Shown piece by piece: positions 18,953 through 29,539 of a DNA stretch of 42,038 nt. The notes below the pieces were generated by a model, which was given only the letters and a program-made list of their open reading frames with translations, did not search any database and was not told where the DNA came from. The stretch covers positions 1-42,038 of the forward strand of contig CAKZQD010000016.1 in assembly GCA_937139485.1 (NCBI GenBank). The letters are read 5' to 3'. This DNA is from an uncultured Bacteroidota bacterium. Its GTDB lineage: Bacteria > Bacteroidota > Bacteroidia > Chitinophagales > UBA8649. The position numbers and the translations under genes are program-made. Numbering within the stretch: position 1 is the stretch's first letter; each line of letters starts with the position of its first letter.

Positions 18953-19692
18953 ATTAAATCCATTTCATTAAGAGTCATGTTTTCCAAAGATAATTCTTTT
19001 TCTTTAGCAACTTCTTCTATATATTCAAAACGTTTTTTGAATTTTTTATTTGTTCTTTCTAATGCTTTTTCTGGATCAATTTTTAAAAACCTAGAATAGT
19101 TAATCAAAGCAAACAACAAATCTCCAAATTCATCTTCAATTTTATCATTATCTGCTAAAGCTACAGCTTCTATCAGTTCATTGCTTTCCTCTTCTACTTT
19201 TTCCCAAACATCTTCAATTCTTTTCCATTCAAATCCAACTTTAGCAGTTTTTTCTTGCATTCTAAATGCTTTATTAATTGCGGGTAAAGAATTTGGAACA
19301 CCTTCTAAAACAGATTTTCTACCTTCTTTTAGTTTTAATTTTTCCCAGTTTTTTAAAACTTCTGCTTCTGTTTCTATTTTTTCATCGCCATACACATGTG
19401 GATGTCTACTTATTAACTTATCGCATTGCTGGTTCAAAACGTCAGCAACATTAAAAACACTTTTTTCTTCGGCAATTTTTGAATAAAAAATTAAATGCAA
19501 AAATAAATCACCAAGTTCTTCTTTTACATTTTCTAAATCGTTATTTAAAATAGCTTCACTTAGCTCATATACTTCTTCAATACTCAAATTTCTCAAACTA
19601 TGAATAGTTTGTTTTTTATCCCAAGGGCATTTTTCTCTAAGGTCGTCAAGAATATTTAGTAGCCTTTCAAATGCTTGCAATTTTTCTTTCAT
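18928..19692 (-). CDS. mazG: MazG nucleoside triphosphate pyrophosphohydrolase
   Basis: LREKCPWDKKQTIHSLRNLSIEEVYELSEAI...EELGDLFLHLIFYSKIAEE...HPHVYGD...ELIEAVA...EDEFGDLLFALINYSRFLKIDPEKALERTNKKFKKRFEYIE. Confidence 0.96.
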   Translation of the reverse strand: MKEKLQAFERLLNILDDLREKCPWDKKQTIHSLRNLSIEEVYELSEAILNNDLENVKEELGDLFLHLIFYSKIAEEKSVFNVADVLNQQCDKLISRHPHVYGDEKIETEAEVLKNWEKLKLKEGRKSVLEGVPNSLPAINKAFRMQEKTAKVGFEWKRIEDVWEKVEEESNELIEAVALADNDKIEDEFGDLLFALINYSRFLKIDPEKALERTNKKFKKRFEYIEEVAKEKELSLENMTLNEMDLIWNQAKLK

Positions 19693-19695
19693 GCT

Positions 19696-21219
19696 TTATG
19701 ATTTTGGGATTTTTAAAAAAACACCTAACTTTAATCTCCAATTCTGAGGTATGTTATTTTCTTTTTTAATAGATTCAATACTGCTTCCATATTTTACAGA
19801 TATATCCCATAAATTATCGCCATTAACTATTTCGTGAAGTTTACAATTACAAGCAGTTTCATCTATTTCATTAGCTTTAAAACCAACTTTATTATTTTTT
19901 GAAGAACTACTTTCTTTAACTCCGTTATTTTCTGCTACAGTACTTTTTTTAACACCATAAAGTTTCAATTTTTTTCCAATGTTTAGAAAATTACTCGTAA
20001 GTCCGTTCCATCTTTTAATTTCTGAAACTCTACAACCAAACTTTTCTGCTATAAAACCAAGATTATCACCAGTTGTAACAGTATAGCTTGTATAATTACC
20101 AGATCCACTATAATCTGAAATTATTTTCTCTTCTAGTTCAACAATTTCCTCTTTAAAATAAGGATCATCAAATAAAAAATCTTTATTTATATCATAATAG
20201 CCCAAAGCATAATTTGGAATTTTCAATACATAGCCTGTATCTCTTTGAGGAATAATATTCTTAGTTAAAGAAGGGTTTAACTCTTTTAAAATGGACTCTT
20301 CAACACCCAATAATTCTGAAGTGTATTTAAAACTTAATTTATCAAAAATCTTTACTTTTTCTACATCAGTATAGTGAAGTTTTGGCTTTCTTGGGTAAAT
20401 ATAATAATCTTCCGCATAGTGCATTGCATACATTATGGCTATAATTTTTGGAACATAAAGTTGTGTTTCTCTGGGCATATAAGGTCTTGCCAGCCAATAA
20501 TTAGAATATCCACCACTTGCTCTTATCGCTTTATTTATGTTGCCGGCACCAGCATTATACGCAGAAATAGCCAGCAACCAATCCTCATAAATACTATGTA
20601 ACTGTTCAAAATATTTAACAGCAAATTGTGTTGCAATTTGAGGGTTTCTGCGTTCATCTTCAATACTGGTAATACTCATACCTTTATATTTCGCTGTTGC
20701 ATACATAAATTGCCACAAACCTGTGGCACCCATTGGAGATTTTGCCAAAGGATTTAAATGAGATTCAATTATTGAAACATATTTTAATTCTAATGGCAAA
20801 TTGTTTTTATCTAATTCTACTTCATAAAGCGGAAAGTAATATTCTGCCTTGGTCAACATTTTAACTAAAAAGCTCCTATTAAAATAAATATAATTTCTTA
20901 TTTGATTTCCAATACTAGGCGTAAACCTAATATTGATAGTTGTGGGTATTTTACTTAGCTTTTCTTTAATAATTTCATCTGTAAGATCTGGTAATTCTTC
21001 TTTCTTTAAGTTAATAAAAACATCTATTTTCTCGTCTGATAAATAGTTTATATCAAAGCCTAAAGCTTCTTTGTGCTTTAATTCAAGTTCAAAATCCGAA
21101 TATTTAATAATGGTATCACTTCCAGATATAGAATCTGTTACCAACTGAATTGAATCTACCTGAGCCTGAACCGAAAAAGTAAACAAAATAAATATTAGAC
21201 TATAAAAAAAATTTTTCAT
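19696..21219 (-). CDS. LysM-domain lytic transglycosylase (MltD-like)
   Basis: SLT: LPLELKYVSIIESHLNPLAKSPMGATGLWQFM...AISAYNAGAGNINKAI; two LysM: YTVTTGDNLGFIAEKFGCRVSEIKRWNGL, HEIVNGDNLWDISVKYGSSIESIKKENNI. ATG 21219 (MKNFFYS) preferred because ORF start 21282 lies inside a terminator. Confidence 0.93.
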   Translation of the reverse strand: MKNFFYSLIFILFTFSVQAQVDSIQLVTDSISGSDTIIKYSDFELELKHKEALGFDINYLSDEKIDVFINLKKEELPDLTDEIIKEKLSKIPTTINIRFTPSIGNQIRNYIYFNRSFLVKMLTKAEYYFPLYEVELDKNNLPLELKYVSIIESHLNPLAKSPMGATGLWQFMYATAKYKGMSITSIEDERRNPQIATQFAVKYFEQLHSIYEDWLLAISAYNAGAGNINKAIRASGGYSNYWLARPYMPRETQLYVPKIIAIMYAMHYAEDYYIYPRKPKLHYTDVEKVKIFDKLSFKYTSELLGVEESILKELNPSLTKNIIPQRDTGYVLKIPNYALGYYDINKDFLFDDPYFKEEIVELEEKIISDYSGSGNYTSYTVTTGDNLGFIAEKFGCRVSEIKRWNGLTSNFLNIGKKLKLYGVKKSTVAENNGVKESSSSKNNKVGFKANEIDETACNCKLHEIVNGDNLWDISVKYGSSIESIKKENNIPQNWRLKLGVFLKIPKS

Positions 21220-21261
21220 AAAAATTATGAGCTTAGTTGTAAAAGACAAAATTAACAAAAA

Positions 21262-21291
21262 AAAAGCGTCTTGATGATTCAAGACGCTTTT
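21262..21291 (-). terminator. Rho-independent terminator of the OmpA/PD40 gene
   Basis: AAAAGCGTCTTGA-tgat-TCAAGACGCTTTT, with T-tract on the minus strand. Confidence 0.85.
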
Positions 21292-21310
21292 AATAATTTT
21301 AAATTAAATC

Positions 21311-23323
21311 CTAATCCATAGATTTTGGATCTTGAGCTTCATAGTCAACTTTAACGTCCATATCGTCTTCAGTTTCTATTTGCAATTTAAACTCAACTCT
21401 TCTATTTTTTGCTCTTCCTGCTTCATTATCAGAACCGTCAGTATTTTCATTAGGTGCTATTGGATTTGTTTCACCAAAACCTTGAGTCATAATTCTTGCT
21501 TCGTCAATACCTTTTTCTATGAAATATTCCTTAGCTTCAATTGTTCTTCTTTCAGAAAGTTTTTGGTTATATGCATCAGATCCTTTACTATCTGTATGTC
21601 CATCTATTTTCAATTTAACATTTGGGTATTTATTCATTAAAGTTAAAACAGAATCCATTTCAACGGCATACATTTCTCTAATATCAGACTGATCGAAAGC
21701 AAAATAAACATTTTTTACTTTAACTCTATCAATTGCTTTCATATAAAATACTTTTGTTAAAGTATCTGTTGTCATGTTTGCAATTTCACTTTCTTCTATT
21801 GTAGAAATACTTGGCCAGTATCCATCTTTACTTCCATTCATTTTATAAGCAAATCCATCTTCCAATTTAAAAGACCCTGGTTCTTTAGCAGTAGTTTGAT
21901 TTCCAATAAAGTCAAAATCTCCATTATTTACTTTGTAAAAAGCAGCTTCTACACCAGTCATAGCTTGGTTTGACTCATCGCCTTCTAAAGCAAAAGTATA
22001 AGATAAAAATTGTTCTTTAATTAATTTCACTTTAAAAACATCATCACAACAAGTTTCTCCTCTTGAAGAAGTAGTTCCTACTCTATTTGAAACCATATAA
22101 CCATCAGTTCCTGCATCATTAAGTGCTAAATACAAATCATCTGCACTTGAGTTTATAGGGTAACCTGCATTAGTAACTGCTCCAGTATATTCAGAACCAA
22201 ACCCTTCTACACTAAATACATCTAAACCTCCCATACCTGGGTAACCTTCCGAACTAAAAAATAATTTACCCGAAGCATTATCATAAAATGGTGTAAGATC
22301 GTCATATTTAGTATTTACAGAACTTCCTAAGTTTACAGGAGTAGAAAAATTACCGTCTTTATTCATTTCTGCATAATAAATATCCATACCACCTTTTGAA
22401 CCAACTCTATTAGAAGCAAAATATAATATTTCATTTCCTAAAGCATCATAAGCTAATGCTGGATGTGTAGTATTTGCACCTTTTTTGTTTATCATAGATA
22501 ATGGTTCTGCTTCGCCCCAATCTCCGTTTACTTTGTTACTCTTATAAATGTTACAATTCATTGATTGTGCTGGCTCTTCTGCACATTTAGTAAAGTACAT
22601 AATATTTCCATCTCTAGATAATATTCCGTTTCCTACGTGCATATTAGAAGAGTTTATATTTTCATTTAAAAATTCTCTCTTCCAAGTTCCGCCTTCATTT
22701 GTAGCAAAATATAATTTTGAATAATAATCTTCATTTGCTGCTTGTGCAGTTTCTAATTCAATTGCATTTTCAGCTAACAAAGCTGCCATAAGAACTTTTC
22801 CATTACCTATAGATTTTGGAGAAAAATCTTGAAGCGTATTGTTTAGTCCACCACTTACAGTTTCTACTTCTACTTCTTGTTTCCCATCCATCATTTCTTT
22901 GGCCAATGCTATTCCTTCAAGTTCCATTTTAGCTCTGGTTTTTAATCCAGTACCATCTTTATCGTCATAATCGCCAACAAATTCATCAAATTTTACTTGA
23001 GCTTCATCATACTTACCTTGGTTTTTTAGCATTAATGCTTCAAAAAACTTTGCTTCTGGTTTTGTAGAATTTAATTCTGAAGTTTTTGCATACCACTCTT
23101 CTGCTTGCTTATAATCTTTTAGAGCCTTATTGGTTTCTGCAATTTTGTAAGTAAGTTTTGTATTGTTTTGTTTTTTCTCGTAAGCTTCGCCGTATAGTTC
23201 TACTGCATTGTAGTAACTACCGTCTTTATATAACTGGTCTGCAGTTTTTATCTTTTTTTGAATAGCACAAGATGATAAAAGCACTACCGTTAAAGCTATT
23301 GTTAGGATATTATTTATTTTCAT
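21311..23323 (-). CDS. OmpA-family protein with TPR-like and PD40 repeats (T9SS/PorE-like architecture)
   Basis: Lipobox VVLLSSCA; TPR-like N-terminus; ILYFASNRVGSKGGMDIYYAEM PD40 repeats; OmpA domain VYFAFDQSDI...LKIDGHTDSKGSDAYNQKLSERRTIEAKEYFIEKGI...KNRRVEF. Confidence 0.9.
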   Translation of the reverse strand: MKINNILTIALTVVLLSSCAIQKKIKTADQLYKDGSYYNAVELYGEAYEKKQNNTKLTYKIAETNKALKDYKQAEEWYAKTSELNSTKPEAKFFEALMLKNQGKYDEAQVKFDEFVGDYDDKDGTGLKTRAKMELEGIALAKEMMDGKQEVEVETVSGGLNNTLQDFSPKSIGNGKVLMAALLAENAIELETAQAANEDYYSKLYFATNEGGTWKREFLNENINSSNMHVGNGILSRDGNIMYFTKCAEEPAQSMNCNIYKSNKVNGDWGEAEPLSMINKKGANTTHPALAYDALGNEILYFASNRVGSKGGMDIYYAEMNKDGNFSTPVNLGSSVNTKYDDLTPFYDNASGKLFFSSEGYPGMGGLDVFSVEGFGSEYTGAVTNAGYPINSSADDLYLALNDAGTDGYMVSNRVGTTSSRGETCCDDVFKVKLIKEQFLSYTFALEGDESNQAMTGVEAAFYKVNNGDFDFIGNQTTAKEPGSFKLEDGFAYKMNGSKDGYWPSISTIEESEIANMTTDTLTKVFYMKAIDRVKVKNVYFAFDQSDIREMYAVEMDSVLTLMNKYPNVKLKIDGHTDSKGSDAYNQKLSERRTIEAKEYFIEKGIDEARIMTQGFGETNPIAPNENTDGSDNEAGRAKNRRVEFKLQIETEDDMDVKVDYEAQDPKSMD

Positions 23324-23345
23324 TAAAATAAGTTTTTATGTTGTA

Positions 23346-24392
23346 TTAAAATCTTGGGTTAAATAAATATGTATTTGCCGGTGTAGGTTTTTTACCTTGA
23401 CCAAAATAGCTAATACCAATTTCAAATGCAGAAGGCAATCTGTTTACGTTTGTTGCAGATTTTGAGTCTTTACCCATTCCTGCCAAACCTATATCGTAAG
23501 CTCCTGTAATTCTGAAATTTTCAAAATCAATTCCAGCTTTTGCAATCAATGCTCCACCTTCATTTAATCTATACCAAGCACCTAAAAATACCGAAGTATT
23601 TTTCTTTGGTTTTTCTATGATTTTATATCCAGCTGTTACACCAAAATTAATTTCGTTTGTATTTGCTGTAGTTTGAAATAATAAACCAGGTATAATCATT
23701 GTTTTCTTGATTTCAATTTCTGCACCTACATGTACTACATGTCTTAAAGGTGTTTTATAATCACTAGCACCTGTTGGGTTGTCTATAAAATCGTCTTTAG
23801 GTGTAAGTATATGATTTGCAGAATAACCTCCATATAAAGTAGTTGCTTTACCAATTTGAGCATCTACAAGCATTCCAGCTCCTAAATCAAATACGTGTTT
23901 TGCATCTGTATTTAAGTTATCATCTGGACTTGTTGTTAAGTTTCCTACAATTTCATCTTCAAACTTAAAATCAGGATCTAAGCGTCTATTTGAGTATAAA
24001 CCTTGAAAACCTAATGCTATATGTACTTTTCCTTTTTTGTCTAAACCTAAATGATAAGCTACATTTGCGCCTACATCTATAGTATTAAATGCGCCTACTT
24101 TGTCATAAGTAACAACTGCTCCAACACCTAAAGCACTATTTTTCAATTTATCTTTAAGCAAAGAAAAATCTACAGATAAAGAAGGTGTCATATAAGTATT
24201 TGACTTTTGCTGTTGAATATTTCTCCACTGGTCTCTATATATAGCAGTAACTCTATATAGACCGTTGAATTTTCCTGTAAGTGCAGGATTCAAAGTTAAT
24301 GGCGATGCATAATATTGAGAGAAATGAACATCTTGCGCTGTTAATGACAATCCAATAAATACAAAACTAAAGAGTATAAAAATTCTTTTCAT
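23346..24392 (-). CDS. PorP/SprF family type IX secretion system membrane protein
   Basis: AQDVHFSQYYASPLTLNPALTGKFNGLYRVTAIYRDQWRNI; C-terminal FEIGISYFG. Confidence 0.94.
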   Translation of the reverse strand: MKRIFILFSFVFIGLSLTAQDVHFSQYYASPLTLNPALTGKFNGLYRVTAIYRDQWRNIQQQKSNTYMTPSLSVDFSLLKDKLKNSALGVGAVVTYDKVGAFNTIDVGANVAYHLGLDKKGKVHIALGFQGLYSNRRLDPDFKFEDEIVGNLTTSPDDNLNTDAKHVFDLGAGMLVDAQIGKATTLYGGYSANHILTPKDDFIDNPTGASDYKTPLRHVVHVGAEIEIKKTMIIPGLLFQTTANTNEINFGVTAGYKIIEKPKKNTSVFLGAWYRLNEGGALIAKAGIDFENFRITGAYDIGLAGMGKDSKSATNVNRLPSAFEIGISYFGQGKKPTPANTYLFNPRF

Positions 24393-24617
24393 ATATTAAT
24401 GTTTAGGTTAAATTTATTTTATAAGTTCAATAAAACTTTGTTAAGAATTACTAAAATCAATTGTAAAAATATGTTTTTTTTTCAAAAGCAAAAATTAAAA
24501 CTTCTTTTTTTTATCATAATTTTGTGCTTATTATTTTTTAATATAGAATAAAGATTTGCTATCAAACCCGTACTTTGGCATAAATATTGAATATTTGCTT
24601 ATCAAAACCATTTAACT

Positions 24618-25202
24618 ATGAAAAATTTAATAATATTATTTGCATTGATGCTTTCTTCTAATAGTATATATGCACAAAACAAAATAGATTACCCTGAAAC
24701 TTTTGAAACCTTATACTCTGTAATTTTTGATGGTGATACTATTGCTATATTAAATGTAGCAGAAGTAAGTGTGGTTAAATACAAGTTTAAAGATACTAGA
24801 GCGCGTTGGCTTTATGAAAGAACTTTAAGAAAGACTAAAAAAGTAGTTCCTTATTATGATATTGCTTTAAAAGTAATGGAGGAACTTGAAGAAAAAGCAG
24901 ATAGTTCTTCTAAAAGGGAGTTTAATAAATATAAGCGACAAACAAAAAAAGAACTAGTGCGTAAATTTGAAAAAGAACTAAGAGATCTTACCAGAACTGA
25001 AGGTAAAATTTTGGTAAATATGATTAATAGAAATACTGGGAAATCTTTTAATGATTTAATAAAGGAATACAACAACCCAGTAAAAGTGTGGGCATATAAT
25101 ATTGTAGCAAAAAGGTTTGGTTATGACTTAAAAGAAAGCTACGACCCTAAGGATCCTGAAAACAAAAATTTAGAAATGGCACTTAAAAGTCTTGGCTATT
25201 AA
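24618..25202 (+). CDS. DUF4294 domain-containing secreted protein
   Basis: Signal peptide; RTLRKTKKVVPYYDIALKVMEEL...ELRDLTRTEGKILVNMINRNTGKSFNDLIKEYNNPVKVWAYNIVAKRFGYDLKESYDP. Confidence 0.88.
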   Translation: MKNLIILFALMLSSNSIYAQNKIDYPETFETLYSVIFDGDTIAILNVAEVSVVKYKFKDTRARWLYERTLRKTKKVVPYYDIALKVMEELEEKADSSSKREFNKYKRQTKKELVRKFEKELRDLTRTEGKILVNMINRNTGKSFNDLIKEYNNPVKVWAYNIVAKRFGYDLKESYDPKDPENKNLEMALKSLGY

Positions 25203-25257
25203 ATTATACATTTATTAAATCCTTTATGCTATAATTTTTTATTGGCATAGAAATTGT

Positions 25258-25265
25258 TACCTTTG
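25258..25265 (+). promoter_or_regulatory. Bacteroidota -7 promoter element candidate
   Basis: TACCTTTG (TAnnTTTG), 35 bp upstream of ATG 25301. Confidence 0.5.
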
Positions 25266-25300
25266 CAGTATAAATTTTTTATTAACTTAAAACCAAAAAA

Positions 25301-26206
25301 ATGAAAAAAATTAATGTAATTATTCTACTTTTTGTAGGAATTTTAGGAATGACAACTATAACTAGTTGTAACCCAGAACCTAACACCGATGTATTACCAA
25401 CTTTAGGATTTATTTCTGAAGCAAGTAGTATTACTGCAGATGCTACAGTTGATACTTTAACACCTTTATTATTTAAAGTAACTGCTAAGCAAAACCCTAA
25501 CACAAAAAAAGCTTTACAGTCTTTAAGAGTTCAAAGTTTTATGGACAACTCTCCAGTAAAAGATACTACTGTAACTATTAATGATGATGATTTTTTAGGA
25601 TCATTTAATTATGATGCTACTATTACTCCTTCTAAAGAAGAAAAATTTATCTTTACTTTAACTGACAAAGCAGGAGAAACAGTTGACAAAACAATTACTA
25701 TTACTACAAATGAAAGACCTGCTGTTGTAGCACCTACTCCAGTAGTAGAGTACGCTGCTAGATTATTAGGTGGTCAAGCTAACCCAACTGAAGGTAGTTT
25801 CTATGATGCTCATACAGGGACTGTAAAATTAGTATCAGATGCTAATAGTTCTGAATCAACTATTGATTTAATTTTTGCTTATGAAGTTGGTAACCAATTC
25901 TTTATGGGAGCTCCAAGTAATTCAGACATACAAGCATCTCATACAAATGTAGCTAGTTGGACTACTCAAAATGTAACTTTTATCGAAGAGAGTACATTGA
26001 CTGTAGCTGAATTTGATGCAATAGAAAATGTAGAAGATTTACCAGCTGTAACAAGTACTGCTACAAAAATTGATTTTTTACTTACTGACAAAATATTTTC
26101 TTTTGAAACAACTGATGGTAAAACAGGTATAGTAAAAGTTAATTCTACTACAGGTTCAGGTGGTGCAAACACTGCAATTGATATTGATGTAAAAATTCAA
26201 CCATAA
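25301..26206 (+). CDS. predicted lipoprotein of unknown function
   Basis: Lipobox GMTTITSCNPEP; beta-rich, Thr-rich secreted protein. Confidence 0.75.
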   Translation: MKKINVIILLFVGILGMTTITSCNPEPNTDVLPTLGFISEASSITADATVDTLTPLLFKVTAKQNPNTKKALQSLRVQSFMDNSPVKDTTVTINDDDFLGSFNYDATITPSKEEKFIFTLTDKAGETVDKTITITTNERPAVVAPTPVVEYAARLLGGQANPTEGSFYDAHTGTVKLVSDANSSESTIDLIFAYEVGNQFFMGAPSNSDIQASHTNVASWTTQNVTFIEESTLTVAEFDAIENVEDLPAVTSTATKIDFLLTDKIFSFETTDGKTGIVKVNSTTGSGGANTAIDIDVKIQP

Positions 26207-26233
26207 GAATTTTCATAACACAAAAATATATTC

Positions 26234-26263
26234 AAGAGCTCCTTTTTAGGAGCTCTTTTTATT
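26234..26263. terminator. Rho-independent terminator
   Basis: AAGAGCTCCT-tttt-AGGAGCTCTT followed by T-tract, between convergent genes. Confidence 0.85.
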
Positions 26264-27224
26264 TTAAGGCAACAATGATGTCGTCTACAGAAATATCATT
26301 CATACATTTAAAATGAGATTTTGGGCATTTTGCATAGCCTATTTTAGAACATGGTCTACATTTTAAATCATTAACTTCTATAACCGAAAACTTATTTGTA
26401 GAAACATAAGGATACATCCCAAATTTAGTGGTGGTATTTCCCCAGATAGAAATAATGTCTTTTTGTAGCGCAGATGCTATGTGCATTAAACCTGTATCGT
26501 GCGTTATAATTTGTTTTGCCTGTTTTACTAAAGAAGCAGATTGGTTTAAATTAAATTTTCCCACAGCATTAAAAACTTTTTTAGGAAATGCTTTTTCTAC
26601 TGCCACACCAACTTCTATATCTTCTTTTCCTCCTAACAATACAATAGCTAATTCTATTTTTGAACAAACTTCTAAAATTTTATCTAAAGGCATTCGTTTA
26701 GTTGCAAACTTAGCTCCTATCACAAAACCAATGTATTCTTTTGGTAAATTAAATTCTGATAATGCAACTTCATCTTTTGCTGGAATAAAATAATCTAAAC
26801 CTTTTGCATCGTTTTTTACATTAAAACTTTTCAAAGTATCTAAATACCTGTCCACAATATGCAAACTAGGCATCTTGTCTATTTTAAAATTAGTTAGTAG
26901 AAACTTTTCTACATTGTATTTTTTAAAAGCAAAAGAAGGTTTACCAAGTCTTGTTTTAATAATTCGTGTTCGTAAATTATTATGTAAATCAATAATGTAA
27001 TCGTAATTTTCTGCCTTTAAGTCTGTAATTAATTCTCCAATATTGTCATTTAGCAAGTGTAGCTTATCTATATACACATTGTTTTCTAATATAGTTTTGA
27101 AACCTACTTTTGTAGCATAATGCACTTCTGCATTTTTATATTGTTGTTTTAAACATCTAATTACTGGTGTTGTAAGCACAATATCGCCAATAGAACTAAA
27201 ACGTAAAATGAGGAATTTTGTCAA
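26259..27224 (-). CDS. glycosyltransferase family 9 (heptosyltransferase-like)
   Basis: FLILRFSSIGDIVLTTPVIRCLKQQYKNAEVHYATK...ITHDTGLMHIASALQKDIISIWGNTTTKFGMYPY. Confidence 0.93.
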   Translation of the reverse strand: MTKFLILRFSSIGDIVLTTPVIRCLKQQYKNAEVHYATKVGFKTILENNVYIDKLHLLNDNIGELITDLKAENYDYIIDLHNNLRTRIIKTRLGKPSFAFKKYNVEKFLLTNFKIDKMPSLHIVDRYLDTLKSFNVKNDAKGLDYFIPAKDEVALSEFNLPKEYIGFVIGAKFATKRMPLDKILEVCSKIELAIVLLGGKEDIEVGVAVEKAFPKKVFNAVGKFNLNQSASLVKQAKQIITHDTGLMHIASALQKDIISIWGNTTTKFGMYPYVSTNKFSVIEVNDLKCRPCSKIGYAKCPKSHFKCMNDISVDDIIVALK

Positions 27225-27230
27225 AATATT

Positions 27231-29438
27231 TTATTTTTTAATGACTATTTTTTGTGTCTTGAAAGAAGTATTTGAAGAAACTTTTACAAAATAAATTCCA
27301 TTTGCAAAAGCAGAAGTATTTATGTTGTAAAGCTTTTTTTGTGTTTGTTCTTGAAAGTAAGTTTTTCCTAACAAATCAAATATTTCTACTTTCAATGAAG
27401 AATTTTCTGTTCCTTTAAAGAACAAAACAATATTATTTTTTGCAGGATTTGGGTATAAGTTAAAACTAAAATCATCTTTCAAAACTTTATTGTTTGAAAG
27501 TACTAAAGTAGTATCTAACAAAACTTCAGAATAAAAGCTAATGCCTCCTCTTACATTTCCAACAAAATAATCATTGGCTCCGTCATTATTTATATCTACT
27601 ACCGAAATTGTAGTTCGTTTTCCTACTCTTGTTTCAAAAATATCTTTTTCCAATTCTTCAAAAGAACCGTTTTCTAAACTATCTGTATTTATTTGAAATT
27701 TATGTACAAAACCTAAATCTGAACCTACATAAATATACCAATTTCCCAAAGCATCTTTTTCTGTAATAAAAGGAGAACTATAACCAAACAAAAAGCCAGG
27801 ATTTTCTACACTAATATTTCCCAGCGCTTCGTTTACAGTATCTTTATGAAAAACGGCATTTGTATCTGTACCTATATTTCTATAATAAGCTATATTTCCA
27901 ATGGGTGATTTTCTACCCACTATCAAATCTAACAAGCCATCTTCATTTAAATCTACTAGTTGAGGGTGACTGTTTGTTCCTACATCAATATCAAAATAAT
28001 TTGCTTCACTAAATATCAAATTTACTGTATTGCCTGCGCCAGCATCGTTTATAAACAAATGCAATCCGCCATTGTTTTCTCCTATAATCATATCATTATC
28101 GCCATCGCCATCTAAGTCGCCAAAAGTTGGTCTTACAAATTCTAGATTAAAATTGTTTATAAAAGCATAATTATCTGTTACAAAAGTAAATTCTGGTTCG
28201 GTTGCTGTTCCTGTATTTTCGTAATAAACTACATTTCCTTGTGTGGCACCTAGTTCTGTATAAACAAAACTATTTGTTACTAGCATATCTAAAAGTCCGT
28301 CTGCATTATGATCGAAAAAAGTAGCAAAACTATTGCTTCCATAATCTATCATAGTTTCTACTAAAAAATTCTTTTGTTGAAGTTGAAATCTATTGGCAGC
28401 ATTGCCAGTGTTTTTATAATACCAAACACAGTCTTTATTTACTGCAAGACTAGTAGCATTTGGCGATACTAATAAGTCTTTTAAATTATCATTGTCTACA
28501 TCAAGGTAAAAACCTGCTGGAAATAAAGGAACATTTACTGGTGTATTTGTAGCTGGAAAATTTGTTTCAACAGAAACCATATTTGCATTTAAATTGGTAC
28601 CGCCATTTTTTAAATACACCAGATTATTGTAGGCAACATCGCCTAGCAATAAGTCTTTATCATTGTCTTCGTCATCGTCTAAAACTACTAATGTAGAACC
28701 CGTATGTCTGCTTGCATTTTGAGGAATTTCTATAATATTGCCTTCATTTCCTTTGCACATAAAATTTAAATCTATGTTATTGTCTAAATTTCCTTCTTTA
28801 AAATTTCCCCAGCAAACGGTGTTTTCTTCAAATATTAATGAATCACAACCAAAACCATTTTCTACAGATAAGTTTCTGTAATAAGGAATAGTAGTTCCTA
28901 ACAAATCGAAAGATAAAATATCTATATCGCCATCGCCATCAAAGTCTTCTGCGGCTATTATGTCGTTATTATATTTATAAATATTGTTTGAGCCTGCTCC
29001 TATTTGGTATTCTAAAAGATTTTCAACTTGAACAAATGAAGGGTTCCAGTTTTCATTTGTATTTTTAAATACTTGAATACCTTGGTTGGTATGTGCAAAA
29101 ATATCGCCTAAACCATCGCAATTATAATCTCTAATTAAACCCATTTTAATAATTTCGGGATATAAGGCTTCGTAATGTGGAACATATTTAAAACCTTGAC
29201 TACCTTCATTTAAAAACACAAGCCATTTATTGGCTTTAGAATCAAAAACAATAATGTCTTTTAGATTATCATTATTAATATCTGAAGCAGAAAATTGTGG
29301 TTTATCTAAACCGCCAGCCCAAGGATTTTTAAGTATTTCTGATCCGTGAATTACATTAATATTGCCTCCAGGAAATAGTTGCGCACTTAAAAGCAAAGGC
29401 AAAAAAAACAATAAATATGTACTAAAAATTCTAACCAT
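27231..29438 (-). CDS. FG-GAP/VCBS repeat protein with T9SS type A sorting domain
   Basis: Repeated DxDxDGDxDI motifs (DFDGDGDIDILSFD, DLDGDGDNDMIIGE, DLNEDGLLDLIVG); C-terminus SFNLYPNPAKNNIVLFFKG...ANGIYFVKVSSNTSFKTQKIVIKK. Confidence 0.93.
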   Translation of the reverse strand: MVRIFSTYLLFFLPLLLSAQLFPGGNINVIHGSEILKNPWAGGLDKPQFSASDINNDNLKDIIVFDSKANKWLVFLNEGSQGFKYVPHYEALYPEIIKMGLIRDYNCDGLGDIFAHTNQGIQVFKNTNENWNPSFVQVENLLEYQIGAGSNNIYKYNNDIIAAEDFDGDGDIDILSFDLLGTTIPYYRNLSVENGFGCDSLIFEENTVCWGNFKEGNLDNNIDLNFMCKGNEGNIIEIPQNASRHTGSTLVVLDDDEDNDKDLLLGDVAYNNLVYLKNGGTNLNANMVSVETNFPATNTPVNVPLFPAGFYLDVDNDNLKDLLVSPNATSLAVNKDCVWYYKNTGNAANRFQLQQKNFLVETMIDYGSNSFATFFDHNADGLLDMLVTNSFVYTELGATQGNVVYYENTGTATEPEFTFVTDNYAFINNFNLEFVRPTFGDLDGDGDNDMIIGENNGGLHLFINDAGAGNTVNLIFSEANYFDIDVGTNSHPQLVDLNEDGLLDLIVGRKSPIGNIAYYRNIGTDTNAVFHKDTVNEALGNISVENPGFLFGYSSPFITEKDALGNWYIYVGSDLGFVHKFQINTDSLENGSFEELEKDIFETRVGKRTTISVVDINNDGANDYFVGNVRGGISFYSEVLLDTTLVLSNNKVLKDDFSFNLYPNPAKNNIVLFFKGTENSSLKVEIFDLLGKTYFQEQTQKKLYNINTSAFANGIYFVKVSSNTSFKTQKIVIKK

Positions 29439-29539
29439 TAAGAGCCGCTTTATACAAATATACCATTTTAAGGCATTTTCATAGCCTCATGTATTCATTA
29501 AATTTAATTACATTCGTAAAAATATTTAAAACCAAAAAG

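Noticed and set aside
19696-21282. ORF start at 21282 for the transglycosylase (MNHQDAFFLLIL...)
   Set aside because: The extension reads through a strong terminator hairpin; ATG 21219 begins a normal signal peptide.
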